A model generated the notes under the pieces. The model did not search any database. It was not told the origin of the DNA and saw only the letters and a program-made list of their open reading frames with translations. Below, piece by piece: positions 1-11,075 of a DNA stretch of 64,000 nucleotides (position 1 is the stretch's first letter; every line of letters starts with the position of its first letter). The stretch comes from Acerihabitans arboris (GTDB taxonomy: Bacteria > Pseudomonadota > Gammaproteobacteria > Enterobacterales > Enterobacteriaceae). The translations under genes were made by a program, and so were the position numbers. Location: positions 310,001-374,000 of the forward strand of contig NZ_WUBS01000001.1 of the NCBI RefSeq assembly GCF_010131535.1, in the 5' to 3' direction.

Positions 1-1345
1 TCAGGTCGGTATTGCCCTCCAGCGCCGCCACGCGCAGGCGCGACAGGATAAACTGCGTGGGATTGCCTTTGCCTTCCAGGGAGAGATCCGCCGGCGGCAA
101 GCCCTCGCCGCCGACGGCCCCGTGCATGGCGAGCGTATAATCGACCGCCTTGCCGTCGACCTTCAGGCCCAGGTCGCGCAAGCGATACTGCGGCGCCCCG
201 GCGAGGGGCCATTGCATGCCGGGACTGTCGAAGGTGACCGCCAGCGGCAAGCCGTTTTCGGCCAGCCGGGCGGCGACATTCAGCTGCGCCTTGATCGGGC
301 CGGAGAAATTGAGGACGGTATCGAGCCGCTCGCGCAAACTGCCTTTTATCGTCAGTTTAATGCGCTCGCCTTTTAGCGGATCGACGTTCAGCTGGGTATT
401 GACGGTGAAGTCCAGCGGCCATTGGCCGCCCAGTTGCGCCTTGCCGCTGGCGTTAAGCAGGCCCTGGACCGCGTCGATGCGCAGCCTGGCGAGCGTAACG
501 TCCCGATCGAGGGTCTGGACCTGCATCAGGAATCGCTTCACCTGGATATCGGTATCGCCGGTCAGCCTCAGGTCAGCGCCGCGCAGTTCCTGTACCTGGA
601 TATTGAGCGGCAAATGAATATCCGGCAAATCGGGCAACAGGGGTTTGGCGAACAACGCCGTTAAGGTTTCCGCCAGCGGCGGTTGCCGCCGCGCCGCCGC
701 CTTTTCGGCCTCGGCGCGGGTGGCGGCGGCGCGTTTTTGTTCATCGGTTTGGACCACGGCGTCGATGGCCTGGTCGGTTATCACCGCCACGGTTTTTGGC
801 AAGGCCACCAGCAGGCCGTTGATATCGGTAGGCGTAACGATAAGCGTATTGCCGCGAAAATCCATGCCGGTGCGGAATTGATCCAGGGCGACCACCGTAT
901 GGTCGATTTGCACCCGCAGGCCGTTGACGCTCAGATTACGCATGATCAGTGGATAAGGGGTGCTGATCGACGCATTGTCATCCGTCCCGGCCGGCGGCGC
1001 CGCCGGCGCGGAGGCCAGCGCGGCGGTGTCCACCGCCACGTCCACCTGGCTCAGGGCGAGATCGTTAACGCATAATTCACGCTGGCGAAAGCAGGACAGG
1101 TCCAGCGCAAGATGCAACCGACCGGCTTTTACCGTCATGCCCGGCAGTTGATAGCGTACGTCCCTGAGCGTCAAATCGCGCCAGCCGCCGTTTACGCTGG
1201 CGATTTCCAGTCCGGGCACCCAGCGCGTGGCGCCCTTCAGCAGCAAATGCAGGCCGCTGGTGGTACCGATCAGATAGGCCAGCGCACCGAGCAGCAGCAC
1301 AAGAATGGTCAGGATGCCGAAGCTGATTTTCTTGGCAAGACTCAT
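1..1345 (-). CDS. tamB: TamB, inner-membrane-anchored translocation/lipid-transport protein (N-terminal part)
   Basis: The reading frame runs off the left edge of the window, so only about 448 N-terminal residues of a protein normally near 1,250 residues are present. It starts with [10 protein letters not shown] followed by one hydrophobic segment (about residues 8-27) that anchors the protein in the inner membrane; the rest is the periplasmic beta-helical AsmA-like region. TamB works with TamA and is implicated in outer-membrane protein assembly and phospholipid transport between membranes. The ATG overlaps the tamA stop as ATGA, which indicates translational coupling. Identification rests on the N-terminus and on the tamA neighbour. 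Confidence 0.93.
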   Translation of the reverse strand, partial: MSLAKKISFGILTILVLLLGALAYLIGTTSGLHLLLKGATRWVPGLEIASVNGGWRDLTLRDVRYQLPGMTVKAGRLHLALDLSCFRQRELCVNDLALSQVDVAVDTAALASAPAAPPAGTDDNASISTPYPLIMRNLSVNGLRVQIDHTVVALDQFRTGMDFRGNTLIVTPTDINGLLVALPKTVAVITDQAIDAVVQTDEQKRAAATRAEAEKAAARRQPPLAETLTALFAKPLLPDLPDIHLPLNIQVQELRGADLRLTGDTDIQVKRFLMQVQTLDRDVTLARLRIDAVQGLLNASGKAQLGGQWPLDFTVNTQLNVDPLKGERIKLTIKGSLRERLDTVLNFSGPIKAQLNVAARLAENGLPLAVTFDSPGMQWPLAGAPQYRLRDLGLKVDGKAVDYTLAMHGAVGGEGLPPADLSLEGKGNPTQFILSRLRVAALEGNTDL

Positions 1346-3078
1346 AGCTCTGTCCCTAATCCTATGTAGAACTGCAACCCATGTTCTTCCGGATCGCTCA
1401 CGGGCGCGGCAACGTCCAGCTTGATCGGACCTACCGGCGATTGCCACCTGACCCCGACGCCGGCGCCGGTTTTCAGGTTGGTTTGCCGGAAATCATTCAC
1501 CGCCTGGCCGGTATCGATAAAGGTGGCGCCCCACCATCTTCCGGTTACGTTGTATTGATACTCCAGCGAACCGGTGGCCAGCTTCGAGGCGCCGGTCAGC
1601 TTGCCGTCCTCGTCGCGGGGAGAAATGGCCCGGAACCGATAGCCACGGATGCTGCGATCGCCGCCGGCGAAAAAACGCAGCGACGGCGGCACCCGGTCGA
1701 AATTATTGGTTTCAATCCAGCCCAGGTTATAGCGCGCCACGAAACGGTGTTTTTCCGCCAGGGTGCGCACCCACACGTTCTGCGCCTGGATAATAAAGAA
1801 ATCCACATCCGAGGCCCAGGTGGTGTCGGACACATCGATGGAATAGCGCTGGGAGTCGCCCCAGGTGGGCATCAGGCCGCCCCGCTGGCGTGTGCGGTTA
1901 ATGGTAAAGCCCGGATAGAGCAGCATGGTGGTGTCGGTAACGTTGGCCTGGGTAAAGTGATCCAGGCTCCAGCGTAAATTGACCGAGCGTTGCCAGCCGC
2001 TGGATGCGTCCCAGAAGCGGGCCACGTTAAACGTGGTGGAATCGGATTTGGTATCGTTAAGGTCTTCACGCTTAAAACCGCTTTGCAGCACATAATATTG
2101 TTCCAGCGGGCTTTTTTGCAGCGGGATTTTATAGCTGAAATCCAGCGCCTGCTCGGGAGCGGACAGGCTCAGGGTGGTCTGCAGGCTATGGCCGCGGTCA
2201 TTCAGCCAGGGCCGGTTCCAGGTGGTTCTCACCCGTGGCCCGACGTCCGAGGCAAACCCGACCCCGGTCTCGATGATGTTACGGCTGCGCGGCGTCACCA
2301 CCGCGTCCAGCGGCAGGGTTTTATCGGTTTTCCCGGCGCTGAAATCAGGCGAAACCACCACCGAGTTAAACCAGTTGGTGGCGGCCAGCTGGCGGTTAAG
2401 CTCCGCCAGCGCGGTGGCGCTGTATTCGTCCCCTTCACGGATGTTGGGGATATTCCGTAAATAATCATCGCGGATTTGCGCGCCCTGAAATCGAATCTTG
2501 CCGAACCGGTAACGCTGGCCGCTATCAAAGATCACATCCCAGAACGCTTCATGGCGATCCGGCGACACGCCGAGCTGCCGCCTGGGGAACTCGGCGTCAA
2601 AATAGCCATTGCGCACCGCCAGTCCGGTCATGCCGTTGATAAAGCTGGTGTAATCGCCATGATTGAGCACGCTGCCGATGGCCGGCCGGCTGCGTTGCAC
2701 CAGCCTCTGGTAGTCGCGGTCCGTTCTCGCGTCGCCGCGCAAACTGATATTCACCCCGGCAATTTTCACCGGCTCGCCGGGTTTGACCTTGGCCAACAGC
2801 ACGGGCCGTCCGCCGTTGACCGCCGGTCGGAACTCAAAATCAATTTGCGCGGAGTAATAGCCGAGGGCGCGCAGCCCCTCGCGCACCACACCGTCGACAC
2901 GCGCCTGAAAACGCGCGTCGGCGGTAACCTCATCCGCGCCGATGGTGGATAGGCGCGCCCGGACATTACGTTGCAACTCCCCCTCAAGCCCCTCCACCTG
3001 CAAGCGCACGTTGGCGGCATAGGACCAGGGGGTAGCCAGCAGAATGCAAAACAGGCATAAAAGGCGATTCTTCGGCAC
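1342..3078 (-). CDS. tamA: TamA, outer-membrane Omp85-family translocation assembly module
   Basis: A 578-residue protein, close to the 577 of E. coli TamA. A signal peptide (cleavage after ...WSYA, about residue 21) is followed by three POTRA domains to roughly residue 265, then a 16-strand Omp85 barrel ending in FYIGLGTEL. TamA forms a trans-envelope complex with TamB, encoded immediately downstream with a 4-base overlap. The start codon is GTG at 3078, preceded by an AGGAG ribosome site. Divergent from msrA across a 240-base promoter region. Confidence 0.96.
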   Translation of the reverse strand: MPKNRLLCLFCILLATPWSYAANVRLQVEGLEGELQRNVRARLSTIGADEVTADARFQARVDGVVREGLRALGYYSAQIDFEFRPAVNGGRPVLLAKVKPGEPVKIAGVNISLRGDARTDRDYQRLVQRSRPAIGSVLNHGDYTSFINGMTGLAVRNGYFDAEFPRRQLGVSPDRHEAFWDVIFDSGQRYRFGKIRFQGAQIRDDYLRNIPNIREGDEYSATALAELNRQLAATNWFNSVVVSPDFSAGKTDKTLPLDAVVTPRSRNIIETGVGFASDVGPRVRTTWNRPWLNDRGHSLQTTLSLSAPEQALDFSYKIPLQKSPLEQYYVLQSGFKREDLNDTKSDSTTFNVARFWDASSGWQRSVNLRWSLDHFTQANVTDTTMLLYPGFTINRTRQRGGLMPTWGDSQRYSIDVSDTTWASDVDFFIIQAQNVWVRTLAEKHRFVARYNLGWIETNNFDRVPPSLRFFAGGDRSIRGYRFRAISPRDEDGKLTGASKLATGSLEYQYNVTGRWWGATFIDTGQAVNDFRQTNLKTGAGVGVRWQSPVGPIKLDVAAPVSDPEEHGLQFYIGLGTEL

Positions 3079-3318
3079 GCTGGCTCCTGGATTTTTTTAC
3101 TTTCCTGCGAATGAATTCAGTACGCGCACAATCGTCGTCTTTTCTATTATTAGCGGACTATTAGCCAACCCTAGGGTTGTTTTTCGTGTTTTCACCCTAA
3201 AATAGAGTCGTAAGCTTACAGCTTAACGTAATATTGGTGTTTATTGTCTGTAAAGAAAGTGTGCATGACAACAGGGAATAGCCCATTATTTCGATAATCG
3301 TCTAACCAGGAGCCTATC

Positions 3319-3966
3319 GTGGCGCAGAATTTTGATAAAACCCAGCTTGTATCACAAAAGGACGCCCTGCCCGGCCGGCTGACGCCGATGCCGGTGGCGA
3401 CCACGCATGTGGTCAACGGCCATTCCATGACCCATGTGCCCGACCCTATGGAAGTGGCGCTGTTTGCCATGGGATGCTATTGGGGCGTGGAGCGCTTGTT
3501 CTGGCAGGTGCCGGGGGTATATAGCACCGCGGCCGGATTTGCCGGCGGCTACACGCCCAACCCTACCTATCGCGAAGTCTGTACCGGCCAGACCGGGCAT
3601 GCCGAAGCGGTGCGGGTGGTGTTCGACCCGGCGGTGATCGGCTATCGCGAACTGCTGCAGTATTTCTGGGAAAACCACGACCCGGCGCAGGGCATGCGCC
3701 AGGGCGGGGATATCGGTTCCCAATACCGCTCCGCGATTTTTGTGCTGACGCCGGAGCAGGAAAGCGAAGCGCTGGCCAGCAAGCAGCGTTTCCAGCAGGC
3801 AATGGCGCAGGCCGGCGATCGGCGCGCCATCACCACCGACATCGAGCCGGCCACGCCGTTCTATTATGCCGAAGACGAGCATCAGCAATACCTGGATAAA
3901 AATCCGCAGGGATACTGCAATCTCGGCGGCATCGGGGTATGCATGCCGCCGCAGGCGCAATCATGA
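3319..3966 (+). CDS. msrA: Peptide methionine-(S)-S-oxide reductase MsrA
   Basis: A 215-residue cytoplasmic repair enzyme that reduces the S-epimer of methionine sulfoxide in proteins and free methionine. The catalytic motif reads GCYWG with nucleophile Cys53 (most relatives have GCFWG). The recycling cysteines Cys200 and Cys208 lie in the conserved [11 protein letters not shown] tail, as in E. coli (Cys198/206). The start is GTG at 3319 with AGGAG 7 bases upstream, and the N-terminus aligns with E. coli MsrA. It is divergent from tamA, the conserved arrangement. Confidence 0.96.
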   Translation: MAQNFDKTQLVSQKDALPGRLTPMPVATTHVVNGHSMTHVPDPMEVALFAMGCYWGVERLFWQVPGVYSTAAGFAGGYTPNPTYREVCTGQTGHAEAVRVVFDPAVIGYRELLQYFWENHDPAQGMRQGGDIGSQYRSAIFVLTPEQESEALASKQRFQQAMAQAGDRRAITTDIEPATPFYYAEDEHQQYLDKNPQGYCNLGGIGVCMPPQAQS

Positions 3967-4011
3967 CATCCCGGTAATATCGGCTCGCCCTGCGCCACAA
4001 GCTTAATCATT

Positions 4012-4032
4012 AGCAGCCCCATGGGGGCTGCT
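4012..4032 (+). terminator. GC-rich hairpin after msrA, possible terminator
   Basis: A perfect inverted repeat (AGCAGCCCC, loop ATG, GGGGCTGCT) lies 45 bases after the msrA stop. It lacks a clear T-run on either strand, so its role as an intrinsic terminator is uncertain. Confidence 0.4.
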
Positions 4033-4200
4033 GCTATACTGTGCGCACTGTCGGTCGGGCAGTTGATGCCTTAACCTATCCGCTGAAGGCCTTCATCTCC
4101 GCCGAAGGCTCCCCGTAACAGTCTGAAATATGTTATCTTTAACCAACACGTTGCCCCCAAAGGCGCGCTGGCATAACTGTCAGCCCGAAGTGGTCGAATT

Positions 4201-5532
4201 ATGCTAAACAGTATCCTGCTTATCCTGCTATTAATCGCGGTAAGCGCTTTTTTTTCCGTCTCGGAAATCTCCCTCGCCGCCTCGCGCAAGATAAAACTCA
4301 AGCTAATGGCGGACGAAGGCAATATCAATGCCAGACGCGTGCTTAAACTTCAGGAAACGCCCGGCATCTTTTTTACCGTCATACAAATCGGCCTGAACGC
4401 GGTGGCCATCCTCGGCGGTATCGTGGGCGACGCGGCGTTCTCGCCTTCGTTCGCCTCCATTCTTATCCGTTTTATGTCGCCGGAACTGGCCGATCAAATC
4501 AGTTTCATCTGTTCTTTTACCCTGGTCACCAGCCTGTTTATCCTGTTCGCCGATTTAACCCCGAAACGCATCGGTATGATTTCACCGGAGGCTTGCGCCA
4601 TCCGGATTATCAACCCGATGCGCTTCTGCCTGATGGTGTTTCGTCCCCTGGTATGGTTGTTTAACGGCCTGGCAAACGTGATTTTCCGCATGCTGAAGCT
4701 GCCGATGGTGCGCAAGGACGACATTACCTCCGATGATATTTACGCGGTGGTGGAAGCCGGCGCGCTGGCGGGCGTACTGCGCAAGCAGGAGCATGAGCTG
4801 ATTGAGAACGTGTTTGAGCTGGAGTCGCGCACGGTCCCCTCTTCAATGACCTCGCGCGAAAGCATCATCTATTTCGATTTAACCGAAACCGAAGCCAGTA
4901 TAAAAGAAAAAATCTCAACGCATCCTCACTCAAAGTTCCTGGTATGCGACGCCAATATCGATCATATCGTCGGTTATGTGGATTCCAAGGATTTGCTCAA
5001 CCGGGTGCTGGGCAACCAGAGCCTGGCGTTGAACAGCGGCGTCCAGATCAGATCGGCGCTGATCGTGCCCGATACCCTGACCCTGTCGGAGGCGTTGGAA
5101 AGCTTTAAAACCGCCGGCGAGGACTTTGCGGTCATCCTTAACGAATATGCGCTGGTGGTGGGCATTATCACCCTGAACGACGTGATGACCACCCTGATGG
5201 GCGATCTGGTGGGCCAGGGACTGGAAGAACAGATTGTCACCCGTGACGAAAACTCCTGGCTTATCGAGGGCGGCACGCCGATCGACGATGTGATGCGGGT
5301 GCTGCATATTGATGAGTTCCCGCAGGCGGGCAATTACGAAACCATCGGCGGTTTCATGATGTTCATGCTGCGCAAGATACCCAAGCGCACGGATTTTGTG
5401 CGTTACGGCGGGTATAAATTCGAAGTGGTGGATATCGACAGCTATAAAATTGATCAGCTGCTGGTGACCCGCATTGAGGAGAAATCCACGCTGATACTGG
5501 CCAAGACGCCTGATTCGTCGCACGTGGCCTAA
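4201..5532 (+). CDS. paeA: PaeA/YtfL, CNNM-CBS-CorC membrane protein (polyamine exporter family)
   Basis: 443 residues (E. coli YtfL/PaeA 447). The N-terminal CNNM (DUF21) membrane domain has four hydrophobic segments in residues 1-180. Two CBS domains follow at about 205-335, and a CorC_HlyC transporter-associated domain closes the protein (about 350-430). The E. coli homologue exports cadaverine and putrescine and protects stationary-phase cells; that role is transferred by homology. The start ATG gives an immediate membrane segment, and no upstream alternative fits better. The 234 bases before it, after msrA, contain no gene. Confidence 0.92.
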   Translation: MLNSILLILLLIAVSAFFSVSEISLAASRKIKLKLMADEGNINARRVLKLQETPGIFFTVIQIGLNAVAILGGIVGDAAFSPSFASILIRFMSPELADQISFICSFTLVTSLFILFADLTPKRIGMISPEACAIRIINPMRFCLMVFRPLVWLFNGLANVIFRMLKLPMVRKDDITSDDIYAVVEAGALAGVLRKQEHELIENVFELESRTVPSSMTSRESIIYFDLTETEASIKEKISTHPHSKFLVCDANIDHIVGYVDSKDLLNRVLGNQSLALNSGVQIRSALIVPDTLTLSEALESFKTAGEDFAVILNEYALVVGIITLNDVMTTLMGDLVGQGLEEQIVTRDENSWLIEGGTPIDDVMRVLHIDEFPQAGNYETIGGFMMFMLRKIPKRTDFVRYGGYKFEVVDIDSYKIDQLLVTRIEEKSTLILAKTPDSSHVA

Positions 5533-5683
5533 CCGGACACGCCGCCCGATCGGTTTTTTCTGTCGCCTCGCCGCCAGGCGCGATTATCTTCCGGCAATGC
5601 CCTGGTCCGCCGCCGCCGGTAAGATAGCTGATTATCGATTCACCGGCGGTGCCGGTAGGATTTTATCGCGGGGACTCGGCGGG

Positions 5684-5890
5684 TCAGCCCATATCGGACT
5701 GTAGGCGCATCACCTGCCGGTTTACTTCCGACATGACATGGAAATGTTGCTTATCGCGGACCTTGGGCAACAGGATCTTGCCTTTATCGAATTCAAACGC
5801 GCCGAAGCCTTTGATATAGATACGGCCGCGGAACAGGGTCTTGACGTAGGTTGCTACCTTTATAGCGTTATAGCGATGGAAGATTCTCAT
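5684..5890 (-). CDS. ytfK: YtfK, SpoT-binding stimulator of (p)ppGpp accumulation (DUF1107)
   Basis: A 68-residue basic cytoplasmic protein nearly collinear with E. coli YtfK: RYN near the N-terminus, [11 protein letters not shown] in the middle and [11 protein letters not shown] near the C-terminus. In E. coli YtfK binds SpoT and tips it toward (p)ppGpp synthesis under phosphate or fatty-acid starvation. It is convergent with paeA. The 297 bases upstream (5891-6187), shared with divergent ytfJ, hold promoter sequence and no further gene that I can see. Confidence 0.93.
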   Translation of the reverse strand: MRIFHRYNAIKVATYVKTLFRGRIYIKGFGAFEFDKGKILLPKVRDKQHFHVMSEVNRQVMRLQSDMG

Positions 5891-6187
5891 TTTTTTACTT
5901 TACTCCCGTGATTAATCTCATCCCGCCGTTGCGTATTGACCATCGGCGGGGGAACCAACACTAGCACTTTATAAGAGTGATCATATGTGCGTAAGTTCAC
6001 GCTATTACAGGACACTGAGCTGCTTTTACACAATTTGACAGAGCGCTATAAAAGCCCTATCTATTAGAGCAGTATTATTATGCTAAAAATGCTGTAACCC
6101 GGCCGCAGCGCGCGGCATGGCGGCAATCGTGGTTTTGCCGCCGCCGGGCGCCGGTTCGCGCCCCCATCCATCCAGAGGAGTCGCACC

Positions 6188-6757
6188 ATGCGTTGCCCGT
6201 TAACCTTATTACTTGTGGTCCTGCTTTTGCCCTTCGGCGCGCCCGCCCATAACCTGGAAACCGGCAAACCCTTGCCCAAGGTCGCGATCGCCGAACAGGG
6301 CGAACTGCTGCTAAAGAACGAGAAGTTTAGCTATAAATTCTGGGATAGCTCGCAGCTGCCCGGAAAAATCCACCTGGTGCTGCATATCGCCGCGCAGGCC
6401 TCCGCCAGCGAGATGAACGCCGCGATGATCGAAGCGCTCAAGAAGATCAACTTACCCGCCAAATATTACCAAACGACGACAATCATCAACGAAAACGACG
6501 CGCTGTTCGGCAGCGGGCCGTCGTTTGCCCGTAACTGGGTTGAAAACCATAAAAGGATTTATCCCGGCTCCCAGTTCATCCTCGACGCCCACAGCAGCGT
6601 ACTGCAGGCGTGGCATCTGCAGCCGAAAGGCTCGGCGATCATCGTGTTGGATGCCAAGGGACGGGTGCGCTACGTCAGGGAGGGCGCGCTATCGCTTGAG
6701 GAGATCCAGCAGGTATCCGATTTATTGCACCGCCTGCTGCCAGGCGGCGCGACCTGA
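6188..6757 (+). CDS. ytfJ: YtfJ family periplasmic thioredoxin-fold protein
   Basis: 189 residues with a clear signal peptide (about 1-20, ending near GAPAH) and then the YtfJ domain, including YQTTTIIN, ARNWVENHK-like and IVLDAKGRVRYV segments that parallel E. coli YtfJ. The fold is thioredoxin-like but no CxxC is present; the function is unknown. A GAGGAG ribosome site precedes the ATG. The gene ends 7 bases from the convergent cysQ stop. Confidence 0.88.
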   Translation: MRCPLTLLLVVLLLPFGAPAHNLETGKPLPKVAIAEQGELLLKNEKFSYKFWDSSQLPGKIHLVLHIAAQASASEMNAAMIEALKKINLPAKYYQTTTIINENDALFGSGPSFARNWVENHKRIYPGSQFILDAHSSVLQAWHLQPKGSAIIVLDAKGRVRYVREGALSLEEIQQVSDLLHRLLPGGAT

Positions 6758-6764
6758 AACCGGC

Positions 6765-7511
6765 TCAGAATAACGACACCCTGAAACCCGGGTTGAGAAA
6801 AGACTCCCGCGGATGGTAATCCAGGGTGCGGCCGGTCCAGTCATTGACCAACGCGCCGGCGGCGGCGGCCACCGCATGGCCGGCGGCGGTATCCCAGACA
6901 TTGGTCGGCCCGAAGCGGGGATAAAGCTGCGCGCTGCCTTCCGCCACCAGGCAGAATTTCAGCGATGAGCCGATGGACACCGTTTGGTGCTCGCCAAGCT
7001 GGGACAGATAATCCTGTAATTCGCTATCGTCGCTATGCGAGCGGCTGACCACCACCAGCGGGGGCCTGGCCTCCTTGCAGTGGATCTCCAGCCGTTCGCC
7101 GTCCGGCGTTATCTTCCAGGCCTTGCCCGCGTCGGCGGCGTAGAGGATATCGGTAGCCGGGGCATAGACCACGCCCATGACCGGCTGGCCGTCCTTGATT
7201 AAGGCGATGTTCACCGTGAACTCGCCGTTGCGCCGCAAAAATTCCTTGGTGCCGTCCAGCGGATCCACCAGCCAGTAGCGGGTCCAGCCGCGCCGCTCTT
7301 CCCACGGCTGCGGAGCCTCTTCGGACAGGATGGGAATATCGGGCGATAACGCCCGCAGGCCGGCGGTAATCACCCGGTGCGCCGCCAGATCGGCGGCGGT
7401 AAGCGGCGAATCGTCGGTTTTATGGGTCAGTTCGATCGGCTGTTCGCCAGCGTAAACCTGCATAATCGCAGCTCCCGCCTCACGCGACAGCCGGCTTATC
7501 TGTTCAATCAT
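6765..7511 (-). CDS. cysQ: CysQ, 3'(2'),5'-bisphosphate nucleotidase
   Basis: 248 residues (E. coli 246). It hydrolyses 3'-phosphoadenosine 5'-phosphate from sulfate assimilation to AMP, and belongs to the lithium-sensitive inositol-phosphatase fold. Metal-site motifs are visible: [13 protein letters not shown] and [10 protein letters not shown] chose the ATG at 7511 (MIEQISRL...) because it matches the family N-terminus and has AGAGGTG just upstream; a frame extension to 7532 adds only seven unsupported residues. Confidence 0.94.
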   Translation of the reverse strand: MIEQISRLSREAGAAIMQVYAGEQPIELTHKTDDSPLTAADLAAHRVITAGLRALSPDIPILSEEAPQPWEERRGWTRYWLVDPLDGTKEFLRRNGEFTVNIALIKDGQPVMGVVYAPATDILYAADAGKAWKITPDGERLEIHCKEARPPLVVVSRSHSDDSELQDYLSQLGEHQTVSIGSSLKFCLVAEGSAQLYPRFGPTNVWDTAAGHAVAAAAGALVNDWTGRTLDYHPRESFLNPGFRVSLF

Positions 7512-7621
7512 GTCGCACCTCTGGAAGATCACATCATATTCACCAGACTAGCTTTTTTTGGCAAAATAGCCATCGGAATAATCTATCGGCGGGTGATGGG
7601 ATTGGCGCGCGACCGCGGGTA

Positions 7622-8242
7622 TTACAGGATTTCCAGCAGCTCGACCTCGAAGATCAGCGCGCTGAACGGCGGGATGGACGCGCCGGCGCCGCGCTCGCCA
7701 TAGGCCAGGCCATGAGGAATATATAATTCCCATTTGGAGCCGACCGGCATCAGGGTCAAAGCTTCAATCCAGCCGGGGATAACGCCGTTCACCGGAAACT
7801 CCGCCGGCTGGCCGCGCTGCACCGAGCTGTCGAATACCGTGCCGTCGAGCAAACGGCCGGTATAATGGACGCTCACGCGATCCTGGCGGGTCGGTATCGC
7901 GCCTTCGCCCTGTTCCAATACCTTGAATTGCAAACCGGACTCCGTTTGGCGCACGCCTTCTTCCTGGGCATTGGTTTCAAGGAATTGCTGCCCCGCCACC
8001 GCCAGGTGCTGCTGACGCTCGAGACGGACCGCGTCCGCGCGCTCATGGATGATGCGCAGGGCGCGGTGAATGGCGTCAACCGGCACCGCCGGGGAATTGC
8101 CGGCCAGGGCATCGCTCAACCCAGCCAGCAATGCCTCGGGCAGCAAGCCTTCCAGGCCCGACTCCTGCAACTGCTGGCCTACTTGCAAGCCGATGCCGTA
8201 ACTGGCCTGGGCTTCTACGCTGTCTAAAGATGGTGCGCTCAT
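7622..8242 (-). CDS. fklB: FKBP-type peptidyl-prolyl isomerase FklB (FKBP22)
   Basis: 206 residues, identical in length to E. coli FklB. A helical dimerisation domain (about 1-90) leads into a C-terminal FKBP domain with [26 protein letters not shown] and [12 protein letters not shown]. It is predicted to be cytoplasmic, with no signal peptide, and catalyses proline isomerisation in protein folding. It is divergent from ytfB, with about 200 bases between them. Confidence 0.95.
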   Translation of the reverse strand: MSAPSLDSVEAQASYGIGLQVGQQLQESGLEGLLPEALLAGLSDALAGNSPAVPVDAIHRALRIIHERADAVRLERQQHLAVAGQQFLETNAQEEGVRQTESGLQFKVLEQGEGAIPTRQDRVSVHYTGRLLDGTVFDSSVQRGQPAEFPVNGVIPGWIEALTLMPVGSKWELYIPHGLAYGERGAGASIPPFSALIFEVELLEIL

Positions 8243-8440
8243 GTTTTTTCCTTGAATTGGTAAAAAGCGAAAGGCGCAGCATAACAGCGCAGGCGTTTGG
8301 GGTAAAATCCTCTATGATGAATATGAGTCCTGTATCGGCAGGCAGCTTCTCGGTTACCGGTCAATTAAGCTATGGAGGTTCCCTGTGCGCCGCTTTATAC
8401 TCCCCCGGGTTACAGGTAAACCATTGCAAGAGAGGTTATC

Positions 8441-9094
8441 ATGGGCAGAACGTCGCCCGGGAAAAACAAAATCCCCCGTTTTTCCCTGTTGGGTTACGGC
8501 GGATTCAAATGGAAGTGGCCTCTGCGTCCGCTGCCCGATGAGGATTCCAACGCATCAGGCCGGCCAATGCTGACCCTGCTGAGAAGAGTATGGCACTTAC
8601 CCGACGGTTTCCAGTGGATGGGTCCGCTACCGCTGCTGCATCGCCGTCTGGTGCTGATTGCCGCGTTGATTATCGCGGCGGCGGTACTTTGGCCCTACTC
8701 GCCGTCGCCGGGTCCCGCGCCCACCCCTACCCGGGCAACCGCGGCCAACGGCCAGGGAACGGTTATCCAGGCGGAGCTGGTGGATAATAACCGCGCCGCC
8801 GCTGCCCCCGCCACGGCGCCCGCGGCCGGCGACGGGCAGCTGCAGCACTACCGTATCGTCGAGGGCCAAACGCTGGCGCAGTTGTTCCGTGAGCATAACC
8901 TGCCGGTGGGGGATGTGTTCGCGATGGCGCAGGCGGAAGGCGAAGATAAACCGTTGAGCAGCCTGCGGGCGGGTCAACAGGTGGAAATCCAGCAGAATGC
9001 GCAGGGGGTGGTCCAGATGCTGACGATTGAAACCGGCGCCAACAGCCGGATACGTTTTGTCAGGCAGGCCGACGGCAGTTACCTGCGTAATTAA
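8441..9094 (+). CDS. ytfB: YtfB, OapA-domain cell-division-associated membrane protein
   Basis: 217 residues: a cytoplasmic N-terminus with an RRVWHLPDGFQWMGPLP motif, one transmembrane segment (about 68-86), a Pro/Ala/Thr-rich linker, and a C-terminal opacity-associated (OapA, LysM-like) domain with YRIVEGQTLAQLFREHNLP and MAQAEGEDKPLSSL. The E. coli homologue localises to the division site and binds glycan strands. The N-terminal 40 residues are longer than in E. coli, so a start at the internal Met near 8567 remains possible. Confidence 0.87.
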   Translation: MGRTSPGKNKIPRFSLLGYGGFKWKWPLRPLPDEDSNASGRPMLTLLRRVWHLPDGFQWMGPLPLLHRRLVLIAALIIAAAVLWPYSPSPGPAPTPTRATAANGQGTVIQAELVDNNRAAAAPATAPAAGDGQLQHYRIVEGQTLAQLFREHNLPVGDVFAMAQAEGEDKPLSSLRAGQQVEIQQNAQGVVQMLTIETGANSRIRFVRQADGSYLRN

Positions 9095-9201
9095 GCGCAA
9101 GCGTTAACCCCTGCAAGGTTGTGCTAACGCAACGTCGCTCAGGAATTCACCGCCGGCAGCTTACCTACCGCCAATGCCGCGCCACCCAGGCTCCAGACAG
9201 C

Positions 9202-9233
9202 AAAACGCCGGCAATTCAATAAGCCGGCGTTTT
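9202..9233 (-). terminator. Intrinsic terminator of the rpsF-rplI operon (bidirectional)
   Basis: A perfect GC-rich stem (AAAACGCCGGC / GCCGGCGTTTT) with a 9-base loop lies 22 bases past the rplI stop. A-runs and T-runs on both sides mean it can also stop ytfB transcripts on the plus strand. Confidence 0.88.
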
Positions 9234-9254
9234 ATCAATCGCTTAATCTTTCGA

Positions 9255-9707
9255 TTAGGCTTCCGCTACCACGATAACATTCAGGGTAGCGAAAACTTCG
9301 CTATGAACCTGGATGCTAACATCATGGTCGCCGATGGTGCGCAGCACACCGTTGGGCAAACGCACTTCGCTTTTGGCGACGTTAACGCCGGCGGCGGTGA
9401 TGGCGTCGGCGATGTCGCGCGTACCGATAGAACCGAACAGCTTGCCTTCGTCGCCTGCTTTAGACGCGACGGTAACACTACCCAGTTCAGTGATTTTATC
9501 GGCGCGAGCTTGGGCCGCGGCCTGAACGTCAGACAGCTTAGCTTCAAGCTCAGCGCGACGTTCTTCGAAATACTCAACGTTTTTCTTGGTGGCCGGAACG
9601 GCTTTACCTTGCGGTACCAAGTAGTTACGGGCATAGCCCGCTTTAACGTTAACTTGTTCGCCTAAGCTACCCAGGTTGGCAACTTTATCAAGCAGAATAA
9701 CTTGCAT
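9255..9707 (-). CDS. rplI: 50S ribosomal protein L9
   Basis: 150 residues (E. coli 149). The N-terminal rRNA-binding domain begins [14 protein letters not shown], followed by the long central helix and the C-terminal domain ending in NVIVVAEA. L9 binds 23S rRNA near the L1 stalk and restrains ribosome movement. It is the last gene of the rpsF-priB-rpsR-rplI operon. Confidence 0.98.
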   Translation of the reverse strand: MQVILLDKVANLGSLGEQVNVKAGYARNYLVPQGKAVPATKKNVEYFEERRAELEAKLSDVQAAAQARADKITELGSVTVASKAGDEGKLFGSIGTRDIADAITAAGVNVAKSEVRLPNGVLRTIGDHDVSIQVHSEVFATLNVIVVAEA

Positions 9708-9745
9708 TACCTTATCCTCTCAAAGTCTTAGTGGACAGTGACCGA

Positions 9746-10295
<550 letters not shown>

Positions 10296-10301
10296 CATCG
10301 A

Positions 10302-10697
10302 TTACTCTTCAGAATCCCCAGCATCATTGTCATCGTTGGCTTCGGTAGCGAAGTCTTCACGGCGATCGCGACGTTCATCTTTCGCTTTGACCATCGGGGA
10401 GGCTTCGGAAACCGGATGCTTAACGCGCATGATCATGCTGCGAATAACGGCGTCGTTGAAGCGGAAGTTTGTTTCCAGCTCGTCGATCACTTCCTGCGAG
10501 GCTTCTACGTTCAACAGAACATAGTGGGCTTTGTGCAGTTTATTGATCGGGTAAGCCAGTTGACGGCGGCCCCAGTCTTCCAGACGATGAATGATGCCCT
10601 GCGCGTTGGTGATAACACCGGTGTAGCGCTCGATCATTCCTGGAACCTGTTCGCTTTGGTCAGGATGAACCATAAAAACGATTTCGTAATGACGCAT
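10302..10697 (-). CDS. rpsF: 30S ribosomal protein S6
   Basis: 131 residues. It begins [17 protein letters not shown] and ends in an acidic tail ([11 protein letters not shown]), which in E. coli is the substrate for RimK glutamylation. It is the first gene of the S6-PriB-S18-L9 operon, with GGAG seven bases before the ATG. Confidence 0.98.
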   Translation of the reverse strand: MRHYEIVFMVHPDQSEQVPGMIERYTGVITNAQGIIHRLEDWGRRQLAYPINKLHKAHYVLLNVEASQEVIDELETNFRFNDAVIRSMIMRVKHPVSEASPMVKAKDERRDRREDFATEANDDNDAGDSEE

Positions 10698-10760
10698 ACA
10701 GAATTGCTCCTTACGGATTATTCAGCCTCCTGTCAGGGTCAACCGCGGCCCATGGAAGCA
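10698..10760 (-). promoter_or_regulatory. rpsF 5' leader, probable S6:S18 autoregulatory RNA
   Basis: The transcript leader before rpsF contains a hairpin-prone stretch (GGTTGACCCTGACAGGAGGC) and the block AATAATCCGTAAGGAGCAATT directly before the start, which resembles the E. coli rpsF leader that binds the S6:S18 complex and represses translation. This is from memory of that leader; the secondary structure was not computed. Confidence 0.5.
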
Positions 10761-10957
10761 AGGAACGTGATAATTGTGCGGCTGAAAAATGACGCGCAAT
10801 CTTACATTTATGCGGCGCGAAATACAAGGACTGATGAACGGGGAAAACGGCGGCGCGGGGCACTAAATATATAGAAAAGCACTAATTAACAAAAAAACTA
10901 TTCAATATGCATGCTTTTTGTTCAAAAAAACTGATTTACTCAATCAATAAAGTGTTA

Positions 10958-10986
10958 TTTCCCTACCCATCCCGCTGGCATATACT
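10958..10986 (+). promoter_or_regulatory. Promoter of the candidate small RNA
   Basis: A good -10 hexamer TATACT (10981-10986) has a poor -35 (TTTCCC, 10958-10963) at 17-base spacing. No protein-coding gene follows on this strand before the terminator at 11054. Confidence 0.45.
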
Positions 10987-10992
10987 GTTTAC

Positions 10993-11075
10993 CATAAAAA
11001 GCCGCATCCCCAACACCAGGGAATCACCAATAATAACGAAGTCATTTTACTTTAGCCCCCTAGTGGGGCTTTTTT
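10993..11075 (+). ncRNA. Candidate Hfq-type small RNA with an ArcZ-seed complement
   Basis: A stand-alone plus-strand unit sits between rpsF and yjfP, both of which point the other way. A TATACT box is followed after about 70 bases by an A/U-rich stretch (ATTTTACTTT) and a strong intrinsic terminator (AGCCCC, loop, GGGGCT, TTTTTT; 11054-11076). That 3' architecture is typical of Hfq-binding sRNAs. Bases 11010-11023 (CCAACACCAGGGAA) are a perfect 14-base complement of the conserved ArcZ core as I remember it. The transcription start is approximate. The rest of the 10761-11121 gap is AT-rich and shows no gene. Confidence 0.5.

Noticed and set aside
3160..3190. Palindrome CAACCCTAGGGTTG followed by TTTTT upstream of msrA, like a small terminator.
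   Set aside because: The stem has almost no loop and no transcript unit ends here; it lies in the tamA/msrA promoter region.
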